Shown: positions 38,315 through 48,252, counted from the first letter of the stretch. The stretch is 64,000 bases of DNA from Asticcacaulis sp. AC466 (GCF_000495815.1 NZ_AWGE01000019.1:62001-126000); one strand, 5' to 3'. Translations and numbers: made by a program. Notes: generated by a model not told the origin, from the letters alone.

Positions 38315-40276
38315 ATGAAAAGGACATCCGGACTGGCTTTGGCCGCGGCACTGCTTATGGCCGGCGCCGCGCAGGCCGCCGAACCGTCCCAGCCTCTGCC
38401 CATGCCGGCCGCCGATACGCCGTCCCTGCCTGTGCCGCAGGATGTCGATTACCCCGGCATTATTCAACTCCATGTCGACGGCACCGACATGGATCACCAT
38501 GTCATCGCTATTCACGAACTCATTCCCGTCGCCCGGCCCGGCCGCCTGACCTTGTTGGCTCCCAAATGGCTGCCCGGCCATCATTCGCCGGGTGACAGCG
38601 ACCTCACCAAGCTGGCCGGCCTGCACATCTTCGCCAATGGCAAGGAAATCGCGTGGCGGCGCGACCCGGTCGCCATGAACGCCTTCCATGTCGAGGTGCC
38701 GGACCGTGCAAGCGAGGTCGTTGCCGACTTTCAATATCTGTCGCCGGTGACCAGCCGCGAAGGGGTGATCGTCCACACCCGCAATATGCTGACGCTACAG
38801 TGGGAAAATGAAAGCCTGTATCCGGCGGGCTATTATACCCGTCGGATTCCCATTCAGGTGCATGTGACCCTGCCGGCGGGCTGGCAATATGGCTCGGCGC
38901 TTGAAGCGGAAAAACGCGACGGGGACGTCGTGACCTTCAAACCGATTTCCTATGACAATCTCATCGACAGCCCTCTGATCGCCGGCCGGTACTTCAAACG
39001 CTACGACATGGATCCAGGCAGCCGCACGCCCGTATCGATGGACCTGGTCGCTGATGACCCCAAAGAGTTGGAGGTATCGGACGACGTTCTGAAAATCCAC
39101 CGCAAGGTCGTGCAGGAAGCTTACAAGCTGTTCGGTGGCTGGCACTACGATCACTATAGCTGGCTGGTGGCGGTTTCGAACGAAATGGGCGGTATTGGCC
39201 TTGAGCATCATCGGTCGTCGGAGATCGGCATAGAGCCGGGCTATTTCGCCACGACGGCGGGGAAGGGCTTCGGGCGCAACATCATCGCCCACGAATATAT
39301 CCATAGCTGGGACGGCAAGTTCCGCCGTCCGGCGGGCCAGTTCACCGCGACCTTCGACGAGCCGATGCGCGATGAGCTATTGTGGGTCTACGAAGGTGGC
39401 ACCACCTACTGGACCGATGTGCTGGAAAGCCGGGCGGGCCTGTACACCTTCGACCAGCGCCTTCAGATGCTGGCCGTGACGGCGGCGACCTACGATATCC
39501 TGCCCGCCCGCCAGTGGCGCGACCTGGAAGACACCACCTATGACCCCATCATTTCCAATCGCGGCCCCAAGGGATGGCCATCCTGGCAGAGGTCCGAAGA
39601 CTATTATGCCGAAGGCGGTCTGATGTGGCTCGATGCCGACACCCTTATCCGTGACAAGACCAAGGGCCGCAAATCGCTTGATGACTTTGCCCGTGCCTTC
39701 TTCGGCGTGCACAATGGATCTTACCTGCCGGCGCCCTATACATTCGACGATGTGGTCCGTACGCTGAACGACGTCTATCCTTATGACTGGGCCAATTTCC
39801 TGACAACGCGGATTACGCGCACCGGCGGCGGCGCGCCGATCGACGGATTGGCGCGCGCAGGATACCGGCTGGTCTATGACGACACACCAAACGATTTTAT
39901 CAAAAGCAACGAAGCGCGCCGCGGCATAGGCTTTGGCTTCAGCCTGGGGCTGGCGATCAACAAGGATGGCACCTTGCGCGACGTGCTATGGAACGGCCCG
40001 GGCTTCAAGGCGGGTCTGGCGCCGGGCATGAAGGTACTGGCGGTCAATGGACGCGCCTTCGACGTGGGCCGTCTCAAAGACGCCATCGTCGCCGCGCACA
40101 AGCCCGGCAATACCGATGTCATAGAGATGATGCTCCAGGACGGCGAATATTTCCGCACTGTGCGTTTCGATTACCATGGCGGGCTGCGATATCCGCATCT
40201 GGAACGCATCGACGGTGTGTCCGATCTGTTGAAGCCGATTTACGGTTTCGAGGAAAAGCCGGTCAAGGCCCGCTAG
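38315..40276 (+). CDS. M61-family glycyl aminopeptidase
   Basis: This 653-residue protein starts with a cleavable signal peptide (MKRTSGLALAAALLMAGAAQ, cleavage near AQA-AE). The M61 fold shows the zinc site HEYIHSW (His about 326, Glu 327, His 330) within NIIAHEYIHSWDG, and GGTTYWTDVL near residues 362-371. A C-terminal PDZ domain (about 535-620; KAGLAPGMKVLAVNG) follows. M61 enzymes cleave peptides with small N-terminal residues. It is located in the periplasm and is the neighbour of the DegP-type gene. An AGGAGG ribosome site precedes the start. Confidence 0.9.
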   Translation: MKRTSGLALAAALLMAGAAQAAEPSQPLPMPAADTPSLPVPQDVDYPGIIQLHVDGTDMDHHVIAIHELIPVARPGRLTLLAPKWLPGHHSPGDSDLTKLAGLHIFANGKEIAWRRDPVAMNAFHVEVPDRASEVVADFQYLSPVTSREGVIVHTRNMLTLQWENESLYPAGYYTRRIPIQVHVTLPAGWQYGSALEAEKRDGDVVTFKPISYDNLIDSPLIAGRYFKRYDMDPGSRTPVSMDLVADDPKELEVSDDVLKIHRKVVQEAYKLFGGWHYDHYSWLVAVSNEMGGIGLEHHRSSEIGIEPGYFATTAGKGFGRNIIAHEYIHSWDGKFRRPAGQFTATFDEPMRDELLWVYEGGTTYWTDVLESRAGLYTFDQRLQMLAVTAATYDILPARQWRDLEDTTYDPIISNRGPKGWPSWQRSEDYYAEGGLMWLDADTLIRDKTKGRKSLDDFARAFFGVHNGSYLPAPYTFDDVVRTLNDVYPYDWANFLTTRITRTGGGAPIDGLARAGYRLVYDDTPNDFIKSNEARRGIGFGFSLGLAINKDGTLRDVLWNGPGFKAGLAPGMKVLAVNGRAFDVGRLKDAIVAAHKPGNTDVIEMMLQDGEYFRTVRFDYHGGLRYPHLERIDGVSDLLKPIYGFEEKPVKAR

Positions 40277-40332
40277 GCTACGGCGGACATTTAAGCCATT
40301 GAATTGACGCCGTAACGTTCTATATTTGTTTC

Positions 40333-41676
40333 ATGTCAAGAGCGCCCACTGCCGACCTGTTCGGCTATACCGAACCGTCCAGGACGGCCCTGCCGCAGGT
40401 CGATGAGGCCGCCAAGCCTTTGGCAGATCGCCTGCGGCCGAAGACCATCGCCGAGGTCGTTGGGCAAGACCATGTTCTGGGTGCCGATGGCGCCATTGCC
40501 CGCGTCATCGAACGCGGGTTTTTGCCCAGCCTCATCCTGTGGGGGCCACCGGGCGTTGGCAAGACGACCATCGCACGCTTGCTGGCCGAAGCCGCCGGTT
40601 ACGAATTTCAGCAGATTTCGGCGGTGTTTTCCGGCGTCGCCGACCTGAAAAAGGTGTTTGAAGCCGCCCAGCAAACGCACCGAATGGGCGCGCGCACCGT
40701 CCTGTTCGTCGATGAAATCCATCGCTTCAACCGCGCGCAGCAGGACAGTTTCCTGCCCTATGTCGAGGCTGGCGTTGTCACCTTGATCGGCGCGACGACC
40801 GAAAATCCGTCTTTCGAACTCAACGGCGCGCTTCTGTCGCGGTGTCAGGTCTTCGTGCTGAAACGGCTGGATGACGCGGCGCTGGATTCGCTGATCAGCC
40901 GCGCCGAGGACCATCTGGGGGAGGCCCTGCCCCTGACGACCGAGGCACGCGACACGCTGAAACTGCTCAGCGATGGGGACGGGCGCTATATCTTAAGTCT
41001 GATCGAGTCGCTGCATCATATGGGTTTCACCGAGCCGCTTGATAGCGACGGCCTGTTGGCTCATCTGCAAAAGCGCCGTCCAAATCACGACAAGGATCGG
41101 GAAGGGCATTACAACCTGATTTCCGCCCTGCACAAATCGGTGCGGGGGTCCGATCCCGACGCTGCCCTGTACTGGCTGGCGCGGATGCTCAATGGCGGCG
41201 ACGATCCCTTGTTCATCGCGCGCCGGCTAATCCGCATGGCATCGGAAGATATCGGCAATGCCGACCCTATGTCGCTGCTCATGTGCCACGCCGCTCGCGA
41301 CACCTATGAGGTGCTGGGTTCTCCGGAAGGCGAACTGGCCCTGGCTCAGGCGGTGGTGCACATGGCGTCGGCGCCGAAATCCAATGCCGTCTACACCGCC
41401 TTCAAGGCGGCGATCAAACTGGCCAAGGATACCGGTCATCTCGATCCGCCCGCCGTGATTCTCAATGCGCCGACCAAGCTGATGAAGGACATCGGTTATG
41501 GCGCGGGCTACATCTACGATCCCGACGACCCGGACGGGTTTTCCGGTCAAAACTACTTCCCCGATGGCATGCGGCGTCCGCGTTTCTATGACCCCAAAGG
41601 GGAGGGGCATGAAGGCAAGACGCGTCAGCGGCTTGAATACTGGGCCGAATTGCGGGACAAAAAGCAGACGCGCTGA
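40333..41676 (+). CDS. rarA: Replication-associated recombination protein A (RarA/MgsA)
   Basis: This 447-residue AAA+ ATPase has Walker A GPPGVGKTTI near residue 70, Walker B LFVDEIHRF near 120, sensor GATTENPSFELNGALLSR and the C-terminal tetramerisation domain (DPDAALYWLARMLNGGDDPL). It acts at stalled replication forks. The end KGEGHEGKTRQRLEYWAELR is the usual RarA C-terminus. It is followed by a DUF805 gene after 24 bases. Confidence 0.95.
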   Translation: MSRAPTADLFGYTEPSRTALPQVDEAAKPLADRLRPKTIAEVVGQDHVLGADGAIARVIERGFLPSLILWGPPGVGKTTIARLLAEAAGYEFQQISAVFSGVADLKKVFEAAQQTHRMGARTVLFVDEIHRFNRAQQDSFLPYVEAGVVTLIGATTENPSFELNGALLSRCQVFVLKRLDDAALDSLISRAEDHLGEALPLTTEARDTLKLLSDGDGRYILSLIESLHHMGFTEPLDSDGLLAHLQKRRPNHDKDREGHYNLISALHKSVRGSDPDAALYWLARMLNGGDDPLFIARRLIRMASEDIGNADPMSLLMCHAARDTYEVLGSPEGELALAQAVVHMASAPKSNAVYTAFKAAIKLAKDTGHLDPPAVILNAPTKLMKDIGYGAGYIYDPDDPDGFSGQNYFPDGMRRPRFYDPKGEGHEGKTRQRLEYWAELRDKKQTR

Positions 41677-41700
41677 TCCGGGCGCAAAGGGGGAACTTTC

Positions 41701-42162
41701 ATGGGTGCAATTTCGATCTGGCACTGGCTGATTATTCTGCTCGTTATATTAGTGCCGGCAGCCGCTGCGCTTCTGGTGTTTGCGATTAAGCCCAATGGGC
41801 CTAACCGCTTTGGGGATGTGCCTGCGCCGGTGGGATTTGGCGAAGCCGTTGGCGTCTGCTTTCGCAAGTTTGCCGACTTCAATGGCCGTGCGGCGCGATC
41901 GGAATTCTGGTGGTTTTATCTGGCGGCCGTGTTGATCAATATAGCGGCAATCATCCTTAACAGGATGGTTCCGTTCGGTTTGGGGCTGATCTTGCCCCTG
42001 GTCTTGTTGATACCCACCTGGGCGGCTGGCGCGCGTCGTCTTCACGACATAAACCGCAGCGGCTGGTGGCAGTTACTCGGCCTGACCTTTTGGGGAGGGA
42101 TCATGCTGTTTGTTTTGTTCGTGCAACCATCGCAAAGCAACGATCAAGCCAATGTGTTCTAA
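41701..42162 (+). CDS. DUF805 membrane protein
   Basis: This 153-residue protein has an extra N-terminal membrane helix (IWHWLIILLVILVPAAAALL) before the DUF805 region. That region contains FNGRAARSEFWWFYL near residues 60-74 and GARRLHDINRSGWWQLLGLT near 108-127. DUF805 proteins are small inner-membrane proteins of unknown function. The unusual Pro-rich N-terminus (PNRFGDVPAPVGFGEA) links the extra helix to the core. Confidence 0.85.
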   Translation: MGAISIWHWLIILLVILVPAAAALLVFAIKPNGPNRFGDVPAPVGFGEAVGVCFRKFADFNGRAARSEFWWFYLAAVLINIAAIILNRMVPFGLGLILPLVLLIPTWAAGARRLHDINRSGWWQLLGLTFWGGIMLFVLFVQPSQSNDQANVF

Positions 42163-42229
42163 AATCCAACCTTGTCAAAAAGGGCGTGAATGATTTGACG
42201 CGAGGCCGCGCCAGCGGTAGGCATCGGCC

Positions 42230-43069
42230 ATGGTCAAACAGTCCCCCCAGCATCGCCAGGCGCTAGCGAGCGGCCGCCGTCGCCCGCCGCAGATCAGCAA
42301 GAGCGACAACCCGCGCAAGGCGCCCAAGCCGATCACCCCGGATGAGGTTGCCTGGGTAAAGTCCATGATCGTGTACGAAGACGACGCCATCATGGGCTTC
42401 AACAAGCCGTCCGGCCTGTCCAGCCAGGGCGGACGGGGCGGCGGGCATAATCTCGATGATATGATGTGGGCCTTCGCACGGTCGAACGGCAAACGCCCGA
42501 ATCTGATCCACCGGCTTGACCGCGATACGTCGGGCATATTGCTCGTCGCCAAGACCCAGCCGGCGACCTCCTATCTCGGCAAGGCGATGATCCGCCGCGC
42601 TTTCGCCAAAACCTATCTGGCGGTGGTTTCCAATCCTCATAACTTGCCGGACCGGGGCGTCATGGACTATCCGCTCCGCCGCGAAGAAGTCGGCCGCGAA
42701 GCCTGGTCGCGGGTATGCGACGCAGATCATCCGGATGCTCAGACCGCGCGTACCGACTTCGATGTCCTGAGCCGCACCGACGAAGCGGCCCTGGTCATGT
42801 GCCGTCCGCATACCGGCCGGATGCACCAGATCCGGGTTCATCTGGCGGAAATGGGCGCACCTATCGCTGGGGACGCGCGATATGGCGGCGCCTTGTCCCT
42901 GGCGGGCATCAGGGTGCCGCGTCTGATGCTGCATGCTTTGCAACTGACCTTTCCCCATCCGGAAGGAAAAGGGGAATTTACGCTTTCGGCGCCAGTGCCT
43001 GAGGACGTCTTAGGCCTGTGTCAGTCGATAGATCTGGCCATTCCAGATTTTACGCATCTTTTTCAATAG
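42230..43069 (+). CDS. RluA-family 23S/tRNA pseudouridine synthase
   Basis: This 279-residue enzyme isomerises uridine in RNA. Catalytic Asp97 lies in HRLDRDTSGILLVAKT, and the RluA pattern continues (FAKTYLAVVSN, TGRMHQIRVHLAEMG, GDARYGG). A basic N-terminal extension (SPQHRQALASGRRRPPQISK) has no S4 domain. The RNA site it modifies cannot be told from sequence; RluC, RluD or a tRNA-specific form are possible. Confidence 0.9.
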   Translation: MVKQSPQHRQALASGRRRPPQISKSDNPRKAPKPITPDEVAWVKSMIVYEDDAIMGFNKPSGLSSQGGRGGGHNLDDMMWAFARSNGKRPNLIHRLDRDTSGILLVAKTQPATSYLGKAMIRRAFAKTYLAVVSNPHNLPDRGVMDYPLRREEVGREAWSRVCDADHPDAQTARTDFDVLSRTDEAALVMCRPHTGRMHQIRVHLAEMGAPIAGDARYGGALSLAGIRVPRLMLHALQLTFPHPEGKGEFTLSAPVPEDVLGLCQSIDLAIPDFTHLFQ

Positions 43070-43289
43070 CATACGTCTATTCGCGTTTAACTTTAGTGTC
43101 TTCCTGTGCTGGGCACCGGGGCGGCGTCGACGCCACATGCCATGAACGCAACATCGTCAGCGGACGCCATCGCCCATGGGTGCGATTGGACCGAGGGGTG
43201 TAACAGAGGTTGTAGGTACATGGTTTGCAAGTCGTTAAGCGCCTGTCCCGCTTCGGGACGCGCCGTTAAGCAGAGCGAGGACATAGGCC

Positions 43290-44531
43290 GTGAAATCCGA
43301 CCGTCAAATCGTCAGTGCGCGTTTTGTAGAATTCTTTAATCTGTGGCGCCGCGATGCCTCAGGCAATGTCGTGATGATATTCGGCCTCTGTGCCTTCGTC
43401 TTTATGGGATTCGTAGGCGCCGCCGTCGATTTTTCGCGGGCAAGCCTGGCCAAGCGTCATTTGCAGGATGCGGCCGACACCGCTGTCCTACGTACAATGG
43501 CCATGACCAAGGCAAGCGACGCGCAATTGCAAGTCGCCGCCGATCAGACCCTGCACGACAATATGAAAGTCCATAGCGACATTTATAATGTCGATGGCAA
43601 TCTAACCAAGACGGTCGACCGCAGTTCAATGACCCAGACCTACGTCGCCCAGGCTGTAGTGACCTCCTATTTCGGTGCCTTTATCGGTCAGAAGAATTAC
43701 CCGATAAAGGTCATCTCCACGGCCACCGTGGATCTGTCGACCTATGAAATCGCTTTCGTACTCGACTCGACCGGGTCTATGGCCCAATCGGGCAAGATGC
43801 CAAATCTCAAGAACTCCGTGGACAGCGCGTTGAAGAGCCTGCTCGACGCAGACGGCGTCAATGTGACAAAGAGCAAGGTCGCTATCGTGCCGTTCAATCT
43901 CCAGGTCCGGCTAGATGACAGCACCCTTTCTGAGATGACGAAGGATAAGCTGATCCAGGGCGGCACCGGAAACTGTATTACCGACCGAAGCCAGACAGGT
44001 AGTTATGACGTTTCGGGCGAGGCCGCCAATCCGGGCCGGTGGGATTCGCTGTACCTGCGCACCGACTGCGCCTATGGCGGCGTAAGGGAAGTGCACGCCT
44101 TGAACGCCGATATTTCCAAGTCGCGCGATTTCATCAAAACGCTGACGCCAGATGGTAATACCAATATCACAATCGGTATACAGTGGGGTATGGAAGCCCT
44201 GTCGCCGAACAAACCCTACACCGAGGGCGTGGCGTTCAGCGATCCCAATATCAAGAAATACATGATTGTCGTCACCGATGGCGACAACACGGAAAGTCGC
44301 TGGACAGCCGATCGGGCGGAAATCGACAAGCGCACCGCCAAGGCGTGTCAGGCCGCCAAGGACAAGGGCATTACGGTCTTTACGGTTAAGGTCATTGCGG
44401 GCAATTCCAAGATGTTGCGTGATTGCGCCACCGAGCCTGGATACTTTTATGACCTGACCAATGCGGCTCAGCTCAACAGCACCATGAGTGGGATCTTTAA
44501 GACCATCTATAAGACCCGCCTCACCGCATAA
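43290..44531 (+). CDS. TadG-like protein with von Willebrand A domain
   Basis: This 413-residue protein is read from GTG 43290, with GAGGA 9 bases upstream. A basic N-terminus and a membrane helix (GNVVMIFGLCAFVFMGFVGA near residues 25-44) form the Flp-pilus TadG N-terminal domain. The VWA domain follows from about 150, with MIDAS motif DSTGSM and MIVVTDGDN (about 325). The C-terminus TMSGIFKTIYKTRLTA matches that of the next gene. It is probably exported and involved in adhesion or pilus surface assembly. No tad cluster is adjacent. An 8-base inverted repeat, TGTCCCAA/TTGGGACA, lies at 44560-44611 before the second paralogue. Confidence 0.85.
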   Translation: MKSDRQIVSARFVEFFNLWRRDASGNVVMIFGLCAFVFMGFVGAAVDFSRASLAKRHLQDAADTAVLRTMAMTKASDAQLQVAADQTLHDNMKVHSDIYNVDGNLTKTVDRSSMTQTYVAQAVVTSYFGAFIGQKNYPIKVISTATVDLSTYEIAFVLDSTGSMAQSGKMPNLKNSVDSALKSLLDADGVNVTKSKVAIVPFNLQVRLDDSTLSEMTKDKLIQGGTGNCITDRSQTGSYDVSGEAANPGRWDSLYLRTDCAYGGVREVHALNADISKSRDFIKTLTPDGNTNITIGIQWGMEALSPNKPYTEGVAFSDPNIKKYMIVVTDGDNTESRWTADRAEIDKRTAKACQAAKDKGITVFTVKVIAGNSKMLRDCATEPGYFYDLTNAAQLNSTMSGIFKTIYKTRLTA

Positions 44532-44622
44532 TCCTATTTACGCTTTGTAAACATGGTGTTGTCCCAAATTTAAGGCTTTTGTGTCATCCTTGTCGTCTCT
44601 AACTTGGGACAGGGCAGGGACA

Positions 44623-46500
44623 ATGGCCTTACTATCGGTGGACATAGCTAAACGGATTGCGCGTGCCAGGCGTGACTTCGGTCGCGCCTTCGTCAGGCAG
44701 ACGCGCGGCAATGTAGCCGTTATCTTCGGCTTGTCGGTATTTGTCATCTTGATCGCCATTGGCGGGGCTATCGACTTTTCCCGGGTCATTATCGCCCGCC
44801 GGCAATTACAGGATTCGTCTGACGCTGCGGTCTTGCGCGTCATGAACATGGGCAAGTCTACCGATGCCCAGCGTCAGGTAGCGGCCGACCTCGCATTTAC
44901 GGACAATCTGAAAAACCCGGATGTCTACGCCATCAATAAGGCGCTTACCTCGGAAACCATCGGCAATACGATGACCGAAGCCTACACCGTAAGCGCCAAG
45001 GTTACGACCGTTTTCGGCGCTTTCCTCGGCATGGATCACGTCGATATTGCGGTGGTGTCGAAGGCGCAGTCGACCATGTCGAAGTCCGAAATCGCCTTTG
45101 TGCTCGATTCGACCGGCTCCATGGGCCTTGACGCCAATGGCAACCCCAGCAGCAATAATCGCATGACTGCGCTGCAAGCTTCAGTGGACAGCGTCCTGAG
45201 CAGTATTCTCAACAGCAGCGGCGTCAATGTCAGTGGCACGAAAGTCGCCATCGTTCCCTTTAATACCCAGGTCAAGATAAAGGCAGATACCAGCTATCCC
45301 TTTATCGACTGGGGAACGCAGTCATTGGGCGAACAATGCACGACCAGCACAGGCTTCGATAGTTACGCCTGCTCCGTGGCATGGGACGCTTTCGACAAGG
45401 TGTGTGCCAATGCAAAGGACGTTGCGACGTGCCGCAGCAACGCCAAGGGTGTTTATCGGACCTATACCAATGCCAGCGACGGCCTTCCCTATTACGAAGT
45501 GACCTACAAGGCGTACGAAATGGATGGCGGCACCTATAAGGTCTATTCGATCACCCAAACCTATTTCACCAAGACGACGACAAAAACGACGGGCGCATCC
45601 TGTTACACCAATGAAACCGGGCAACACTGTTCTTCAGGCGGCACCAGCACGTCCACTTCGCTGAATTACTCCAAGGCCTTGTCCAGCCAGGCGGTTGCTG
45701 TGTCTACAGGTTCCAATCTCAACAACGCTGGCTATAATACCATGCCTGGCGGGACTAAAGGCGTGCCGTCCAATGCCCTTAGTTTCAGCACAAATAATAA
45801 TGCCGGTTACGGACAATCAGCCGCCACCTCCTCGGTGAATAACAACCACAACGGCCTGAAGCGTCTGTACTACTACCCAGCGACAGCGGACTCCAAATCG
45901 AAATGGGCGGGCTGCATTATTGATCGCCTGCATGGCATTGGCTACGATTACGATGCGTCTGCGGATCCCTATACGACGGATATACCCCGGTCGCTCTATA
46001 CGGCCCGTCCATGCGTCGATGGTAACCTCAAGGAAGTTCAGGCACTCAACGATAACATCACGACGGCGCGCAGCTTCGTCAAGACGATGAAGCCTGGGGG
46101 CAACAACGCAAATACCAATGTGACCATCGGTATACAGTGGGGGATGGAAGTGCTGTCTCCGGATGCGCCGATGACCGGTGGGGTGGCATGGAACGATACA
46201 AGCACCAAGAAATATATGATCGTCGTTACCGACGGCATCAACAACGCCAATCGTGACTATCCCAGCTATTCGGATAACAACGCGCCTTACGTCAATGCGC
46301 GCATGTCGCTGGCCTGCGCGAACGCTAAGGCCAAGGGGATTACCGTTTTCGTCGTAAAGCTGATTGAGGGCGACTCAACCGTGCTGCGTCAATGCGCCAG
46401 CAAGGACAGCTATTTCTACGACTTGACCAGTGCGTCTCAGTTAAACGCGGCCCTGTCCAGCATCTTCGAGTCGATCAAGAAGACTAGGCTGACAAAATAG
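44623..46500 (+). CDS. TadG-like von Willebrand A protein with large insertion
   Basis: This 625-residue paralogue of the previous gene is counted from ATG 44623, with AGGGA upstream. A GTG at 44581 would add 14 residues. The N-terminal helix (GNVAVIFGLSVFVILIAIGG), MIDAS DSTGSM and C-terminal SIFESIKKTRLTK are shared. Between the VWA strands it carries about 200 extra residues (roughly 225-470), rich in Ser, Thr, Asn, Tyr and Gly. These include Cys in SYACSVAW, VCANAK, TCRSN, SCYTN and GQHCSSGG, which may form disulphides outside the cell. This suggests an exposed adhesive loop added to the VWA core. Confidence 0.82.
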   Translation: MALLSVDIAKRIARARRDFGRAFVRQTRGNVAVIFGLSVFVILIAIGGAIDFSRVIIARRQLQDSSDAAVLRVMNMGKSTDAQRQVAADLAFTDNLKNPDVYAINKALTSETIGNTMTEAYTVSAKVTTVFGAFLGMDHVDIAVVSKAQSTMSKSEIAFVLDSTGSMGLDANGNPSSNNRMTALQASVDSVLSSILNSSGVNVSGTKVAIVPFNTQVKIKADTSYPFIDWGTQSLGEQCTTSTGFDSYACSVAWDAFDKVCANAKDVATCRSNAKGVYRTYTNASDGLPYYEVTYKAYEMDGGTYKVYSITQTYFTKTTTKTTGASCYTNETGQHCSSGGTSTSTSLNYSKALSSQAVAVSTGSNLNNAGYNTMPGGTKGVPSNALSFSTNNNAGYGQSAATSSVNNNHNGLKRLYYYPATADSKSKWAGCIIDRLHGIGYDYDASADPYTTDIPRSLYTARPCVDGNLKEVQALNDNITTARSFVKTMKPGGNNANTNVTIGIQWGMEVLSPDAPMTGGVAWNDTSTKKYMIVVTDGINNANRDYPSYSDNNAPYVNARMSLACANAKAKGITVFVVKLIEGDSTVLRQCASKDSYFYDLTSASQLNAALSSIFESIKKTRLTK

Positions 46501-46530
46501 GGCACCACACTAAACGCCGGATTTCGCTTT

Positions 46531-46566
46531 TATCCCTTGCCACTATGGTTTAAGTGGCGAGGGATA
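46531..46566 (+). terminator. Strong hairpin after the TadG-like pair
   Basis: TATCCCTTGCCACT (46531-46544) pairs with AGTGGCGAGGGATA (46553-46566) over 14 bases with one G-U pair around ATGGTTTA. The following TTGCGTTTT is a moderate T tail. It separates the TadG-like pair from the DUF805 gene, whose TTTAGGAG ribosome site follows. Confidence 0.65.
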
Positions 46567-46585
46567 TTGCGTTTTAGGAGCCGCC

Positions 46586-46993
46586 ATGACCCCGAAGATC
46601 GACTGGAGCGAACTGTTTTTCTCGTCCACCGGGCGGGCGGGGCAGGTGCCCTCCATCATCGCTGCGGGGGTACTGCTACTCTTTCTGGCGGTTTATGAAT
46701 CGGTGGTGACCGGCGCCCTGCAATTCCTCAATTGGATCGTTTATCCCGTGCTGATCTATTGCGGCGCGTGCGTTGTATCCAAGCGGCTGCATGACCGTGG
46801 GCGCTCCGGCTGGTGGGCGGCGATCATCCTCCTGGCGGTAGTCATGGTCTGGCCGCGTCCAACGGGCTTTTTTGATTTTATCGCGGTATTCGTGCTGGTG
46901 TGGGCCGTTATCGATCTCTGCGTCATGCCGGGGGAACGCGGCGACAACCGTTACGGCCGCACGCTCTTTCGTACGGCGATGCGTGAAAGCTAG
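46586..46993 (+). CDS. DUF805 membrane protein
   Basis: This 135-residue protein begins [20 protein letters not shown]. It has the core [20 protein letters not shown] near residues 65-84, four or so membrane helices and the C-terminal [13 protein letters not shown]. It is the second DUF805 gene in the window, in standard short form. The stop overlaps the convergent lipB stop by 4 bases. The function is unknown. Confidence 0.85.
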   Translation: MTPKIDWSELFFSSTGRAGQVPSIIAAGVLLLFLAVYESVVTGALQFLNWIVYPVLIYCGACVVSKRLHDRGRSGWWAAIILLAVVMVWPRPTGFFDFIAVFVLVWAVIDLCVMPGERGDNRYGRTLFRTAMRES

Positions 46994-47691
46994 AGCGCTT
47001 CGACCGGGCCAAAAATCGCTTCGAAGCTCTGACGCAGGGCGTAATCCACTTCATCCATAGTGACGGGCAGGCCTAGGTCGAGAAGGCTGGTCACGCCATG
47101 CTCGGTAATGCCGCACGGCACGATGCCGTCGAAATGGGACAGGTCCGGTTCGACATTGAGGCTGATGCCGTGGAAACTGACCCAGCGCCGCAGCTTGATG
47201 CCTATCGCGGCGATCTTGTCTTCAGTCAGGGGGTATCCCATGTCCGGCCGTTCCACCCATACGCCAACCCGGCCGTCGCGGATATGGCCTTCGACGTTGA
47301 AGCGCCACAGGGTGTCGATGATCCAGTGCTCCAGGGCCTGCACGAAGGCGCGCACGTCCTTTTGCCGGGCGTTGAGGTCGAGCATGACATAGGCCACGCG
47401 CTGGCCCGGACCGTGATAGGTATATTGGCCGCCGCGCCCGGCGTCGAATACCTCGAACCGGTCGGGTGAGATCAGGTCTTCTTTTTTGGCCGACACCCCG
47501 GCGGTGTACAACGGTGGGTGTTCCACAAGCCAGACCCGCTCACGCGCTGTGCCATCGTGGATGGCGGCCACGCGCGCTTCCATGGCCGCAAGGGCTTCAG
47601 GGTAGGGGACCGGCGCCGGCGCCACCACCCATTCCGGCGGCGGGCCATCTTTTTTTGCGAACGGAAGCGGATTTAACGTCTCGGAAAGCAT
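46990..47691 (-). CDS. lipB: Octanoyl-[ACP]:protein N-octanoyltransferase
   Basis: This 233-residue enzyme transfers octanoyl groups from acyl carrier protein to lipoyl domains, the first step of lipoate synthesis. Catalytic Cys193 ([10 protein letters not shown]) and Lys166 (AIGIKLRRW) are present, with [13 protein letters not shown] near residues 85-97. No lipA is adjacent. It is convergent with the DUF805 gene and divergent from the FliN-like gene. Confidence 0.93.
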   Translation of the reverse strand: MLSETLNPLPFAKKDGPPPEWVVAPAPVPYPEALAAMEARVAAIHDGTARERVWLVEHPPLYTAGVSAKKEDLISPDRFEVFDAGRGGQYTYHGPGQRVAYVMLDLNARQKDVRAFVQALEHWIIDTLWRFNVEGHIRDGRVGVWVERPDMGYPLTEDKIAAIGIKLRRWVSFHGISLNVEPDLSHFDGIVPCGITEHGVTSLLDLGLPVTMDEVDYALRQSFEAIFGPVEAL

Positions 47692-47752
47692 GTCGCCTCA
47701 ATGTGTCATAAAGTTTTAAGACGCAAGACCCTATATAGGGAGTCTTGTCGAT

Positions 47753-48046
47753 GTGAGCGCCGGTGTGGCGTTCTGGGGTTCATATTTCGTGTCAAATTCG
47801 CAGGTCGGGGCCGTTCCCGTCGAAATTTCGGTATTGCTGGGGCGTTCGGTTCTGCCGATGGCGCAACTGCTGCGTATGGGCCGTGGCGCCGTCATTCCGC
47901 TTGATGCGCACGAGCACGACGAAGTGTGGATACTGGCCAACAACCATCCGGTCGCCCGCGGCGAAATTCAGATTTTTGAAGAAAAAATCAGCATTGTTGT
48001 TACCCGCCCAGCTAATGTCTACGACTTCATGGCCATCGGCAACTAG
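47753..48046 (+). CDS. FliN-like SpoA-domain protein
   Basis: This 97-residue protein is read from GTG 47753; another GTG lies four codons later. After about 20 residues of Gly/Val it carries one SpoA/FliN domain (VPVEISVLLGRSVLPMAQLL near residues 21-40, and WILANNHPVARGEIQIFEEK near 63-82). FliN forms the flagellar C-ring and takes part in rotational switching. This copy lies outside any flagellar cluster, next to lipB and tRNA-Leu. It may be the genome's FliN or a paralogue. No promoter is evident in the 61-base lipB gap. Confidence 0.75.
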   Translation: MSAGVAFWGSYFVSNSQVGAVPVEISVLLGRSVLPMAQLLRMGRGAVIPLDAHEHDEVWILANNHPVARGEIQIFEEKISIVVTRPANVYDFMAIGN

Positions 48047-48167
48047 GCTTTGGCGGCGCAATCTGGCGCTGGCGGGGGGCTTATTTTTCACTACCCCCAG
48101 ATTTTTGCGTTTAAGGGCTTCCCAAAGCATCAAAGTGTTGCTATCTGCCCGCCTCTCCGGATGACGT

Positions 48168-48252
48168 GCGGTCGTGGCGGAATTGGTAGACGCGCAGCGT
48201 TGAGGTCGCTGTGGGGCAACCCGTGGAAGTTCGAGTCTTCTCGACCGCACCA
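48168..48252 (+). tRNA. tRNA-Leu (anticodon GAG)
   Basis: This 85-base tRNA has a GCGGUCG/CGACCGC acceptor stem (48168-48174 and 48242-48248), discriminator A and an encoded CCA. The D arm contains GGAATTGGTAGACGCG. The anticodon stem CAGCG/CGCTG closes the loop TTGAGGT, anticodon GAG, which reads CUC and CUU. A long variable arm and GTTCGAGTC T loop make it class II leucine. It lies between the FliN-like gene and mgtE. Confidence 0.95.
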
